A DNA stretch of 64,000 nt. Source: Komarekiella atlantica HA4396-MV6 (lineage in GTDB: Bacteria > Cyanobacteriota > Cyanobacteriia > Cyanobacteriales > Nostocaceae). The notes under the pieces were generated by a model. It worked only from the letters and a program-made list of their open reading frames with translations. It was not told the DNA's origin and made no database searches. Positions within the stretch are counted from its first letter, which is position 1, and each line of letters opens with the position of its first letter. Shown one piece after another: positions 62,633-64,000 of this stretch. The stretch is taken from assembly GCA_019359395.1 (NCBI GenBank), contig JAHHHK010000012.1, positions 1 to 64,000 on the forward strand. The letters run 5' to 3'. The position numbers and the translations under genes were made by a program.

Positions 62633-64000
62633 TTAAAATCGATAACCACCTTGAAGCTGAAGTTCAAATCCGCTATCACCTGTACCAATTCTGGTTTCTA
62701 TAAAAACATTATTGTCAGGAAAATTATACTTTAAAATACCACCGTAGTTGAAACCAGAAACTCTATTATTTAAACCTCTATTACCCACACTATAATTTTT
62801 TATGTAAGTCCCAAGAGAAAAGTTTGTAACTATCTTATGTAAACCTTGTATTTCAAAGAAAGTTTCTTTACCTATCTCGAAACTTGTTTTCAAATTTAAA
62901 CCACTACTAGTACTAAATTGTCCATTAAAAAGAACTAGTAATTCTCCATTGCTATTATCTTGAACAAATGCTATGCCAGGAGCTAAAGAATAGCCAAATT
63001 TCTTCTCCTGATGTTCAAAGAAGTAGCTAAGGAAAGTAGTAAAAGGATTATTTCTACTAGAGGCGCTATTCCAAGTAATTTTCAAAAATGGTACATGATT
63101 ATCAATAGCTACAGGTTTTTTTGCTGAGTCGAACTGGACATAGGTTTTAATATAGTTAAGCAAAACATTAGTATAAATACCAAAAGTTGGTTCTTCTAGT
63201 CCTAGATTGTTGTTAGAAACGCCTGGAGCTGAGTCTGCATCTATATTGAACCAAGTTCCTAAGTTAGCACTATAGTTAAAATCACCAGAAGAACCTGCTG
63301 TTAATAATTCAATTGTAGGTAACAATAGCTCACCAGAAAAGCCTTTAAAGCTAGTGCCTATTTTGTCAACTCTGGTGAGTTCCATATAATCGAATGCTAA
63401 ATCAAATGTCCTAACGTTAAGCGGTACTACAGTATTATCATTTGAACTAAAATTCTGTACAAATTGTCTACCTTGAGAATCAGTTAAAATAATTTGTGCA
63501 GCAGAAGCTTCATTAATTGGGCTAATAGAAGTATTATCTAAAGGAACTGCAATTCCAGCGAAAGTCAGTGGCCCAAACTTTTCATTAGAAAGGCTAAGAT
63601 CCGAAAAGTAAGTATCACCTGGATCTAAAAGTTCAATATCTCTTTCTAGAAACTGAACTGCTCGTCTATGATTTCCAGTTCTCACTTGTAAAATATTTGA
63701 GTCGTTGGGATTAATTTTACTTGGCAGTGTAAAAGTCCCGGATACTTGTGCTAAACCACTAGCTGAATTAGCATAGGCTAAAGTACGATTAAGTCTTTGA
63801 TTGATTTGTCTTCTTTGAAAAGGTGTTGCAGTCGTGTTTAAAGGGGCAAAACCTTCTCCTTTCTCAAATTCTTGGCGAGCTTGTAGTAAGCTTTGGTCGA
63901 TTTGCTCGATTCTAATTGCTTCAAAAATTCCACCTAGTGCCATGCCTAATGTGGAATTTATGGTTTGTTTATAATCAATACTAACATCGTTAAAATTAGC
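62633..64000 (-). CDS. Outer-membrane beta-barrel-like protein (5' end outside the window)
   Basis: The frame is open to the window edge: codons before the ATG at 63943 read DYKQTINSTLG, so the true start lies outside. The visible 455 residues contain a helical stretch (IDQSLLQARQEFEKGEGFA, RRQINQRLNRTLAYANSA), a beta-sandwich-like part (LTFAGIAVPLDNTSISP to VPLNVRTFDLAFDY), and from about 225 alternating amphipathic strands ending NVFIETRIGTGDSGFELQLQ with YRF as the last residues. A C-terminal aromatic after such strands is the outer-membrane insertion signal. Residues 202-210 (FSGELLLPT) resemble the SGEVLLPTG block of the secreted array. Possibly a secretion pore, usher or receptor; family unknown. 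Confidence 0.65.
   Translation of the reverse strand, partial: ANFNDVSIDYKQTINSTLGMALGGIFEAIRIEQIDQSLLQARQEFEKGEGFAPLNTTATPFQRRQINQRLNRTLAYANSASGLAQVSGTFTLPSKINPNDSNILQVRTGNHRRAVQFLERDIELLDPGDTYFSDLSLSNEKFGPLTFAGIAVPLDNTSISPINEASAAQIILTDSQGRQFVQNFSSNDNTVVPLNVRTFDLAFDYMELTRVDKIGTSFKGFSGELLLPTIELLTAGSSGDFNYSANLGTWFNIDADSAPGVSNNNLGLEEPTFGIYTNVLLNYIKTYVQFDSAKKPVAIDNHVPFLKITWNSASSRNNPFTTFLSYFFEHQEKKFGYSLAPGIAFVQDNSNGELLVLFNGQFSTSSGLNLKTSFEIGKETFFEIQGLHKIVTNFSLGTYIKNYSVGNRGLNNRVSGFNYGGILKYNFPDNNVFIETRIGTGDSGFELQLQGGYRF

Overview
The window is chromosomal DNA from a filamentous, most likely heterocyst-forming (Nostocales-type) cyanobacterium. The evidence is the gene content: RpaB, NblB, SasA, a DpsA with a histidine-type ferroxidase centre, CRR7, a CCB-type cytochrome b6 heme assembly factor, and many cyanobacteria-only DUF families. 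GCGATCGC (HIP1) octamers are frequent, for example at 3893-3900 and 12553-12560, and the spacers carry Nostoc-style palindromic repeats. The order dps-carB-sigma factor-nblB-rpaB/radA-rimP-nusA-ylxR-infB agrees with my memory of the Anabaena/Nostoc PCC 7120 chromosome. That comparison is recollection, not a search.

Layout. 0-3 kb: a transposase tail, a thioredoxin-like ferredoxin, a small unknown protein and dpsA. 3.4-16.5 kb: core genes, namely carB, a group 2 sigma factor (sigD-like), DUF760, a NUDIX hydrolase, a CBS-pair protein, nblB, a PEP-CTERM protein, DUF456, the CCB factor, and the divergent pair rpaB / radA. 16.6-27 kb: an accessory and signalling stretch. It holds two Uma2 nucleases, a DUF4258/YgiT toxin-antitoxin-like pair with a decayed antitoxin copy, a Ser/Thr kinase-WD40 pseudogene and its intact paralogue, a second Ser/Thr kinase facing a heme-type DUF3365-HAMP receptor, a Clp-fold membrane protease, and a peptidoglycan-binding protein with a 12-nt minisatellite. 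27-36 kb: a membrane protein, then the translation/transcription operon rimP-nusA-ylxR-infB with two small membrane/unknown genes behind it. 36-45 kb: cell-envelope genes (DUF1400, DUF1565+SLH, SLH lipoprotein, glycosyltransferase), tRNA-Thr(CGT), an AT-rich islet of two unknown membrane proteins, and an M42 peptidase. 46-54 kb: sasA (clock output), a REC-GGDEF protein, crr7, DUF2854, a lone receiver and ppk1. 54-58.5 kb: a two-gene operon of a TPR-GT41 (OGT-like) protein and a GT2-methyltransferase fusion.

59.2-64 kb is the most unusual part. Four tandem paralogues encode small secreted proteins with a shared signal peptide, a shared motif around SGEVLLP and, in three of them, an AAAGADGLE-type C-terminus. 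They sit convergent to a beta-barrel-like outer-membrane protein that runs off the window end and carries a very similar SGELLLP segment. The duplicated units include several hundred bases of non-coding DNA with hairpin terminators, and one copy has since received a MITE-like palindromic insertion. I do not recognise this family; it is my best candidate for an undescribed surface or secretion system.

All calls come from reading the sequence and from family knowledge. No database search was run, and start codons were moved where a ribosome-binding site or family length argued for it.
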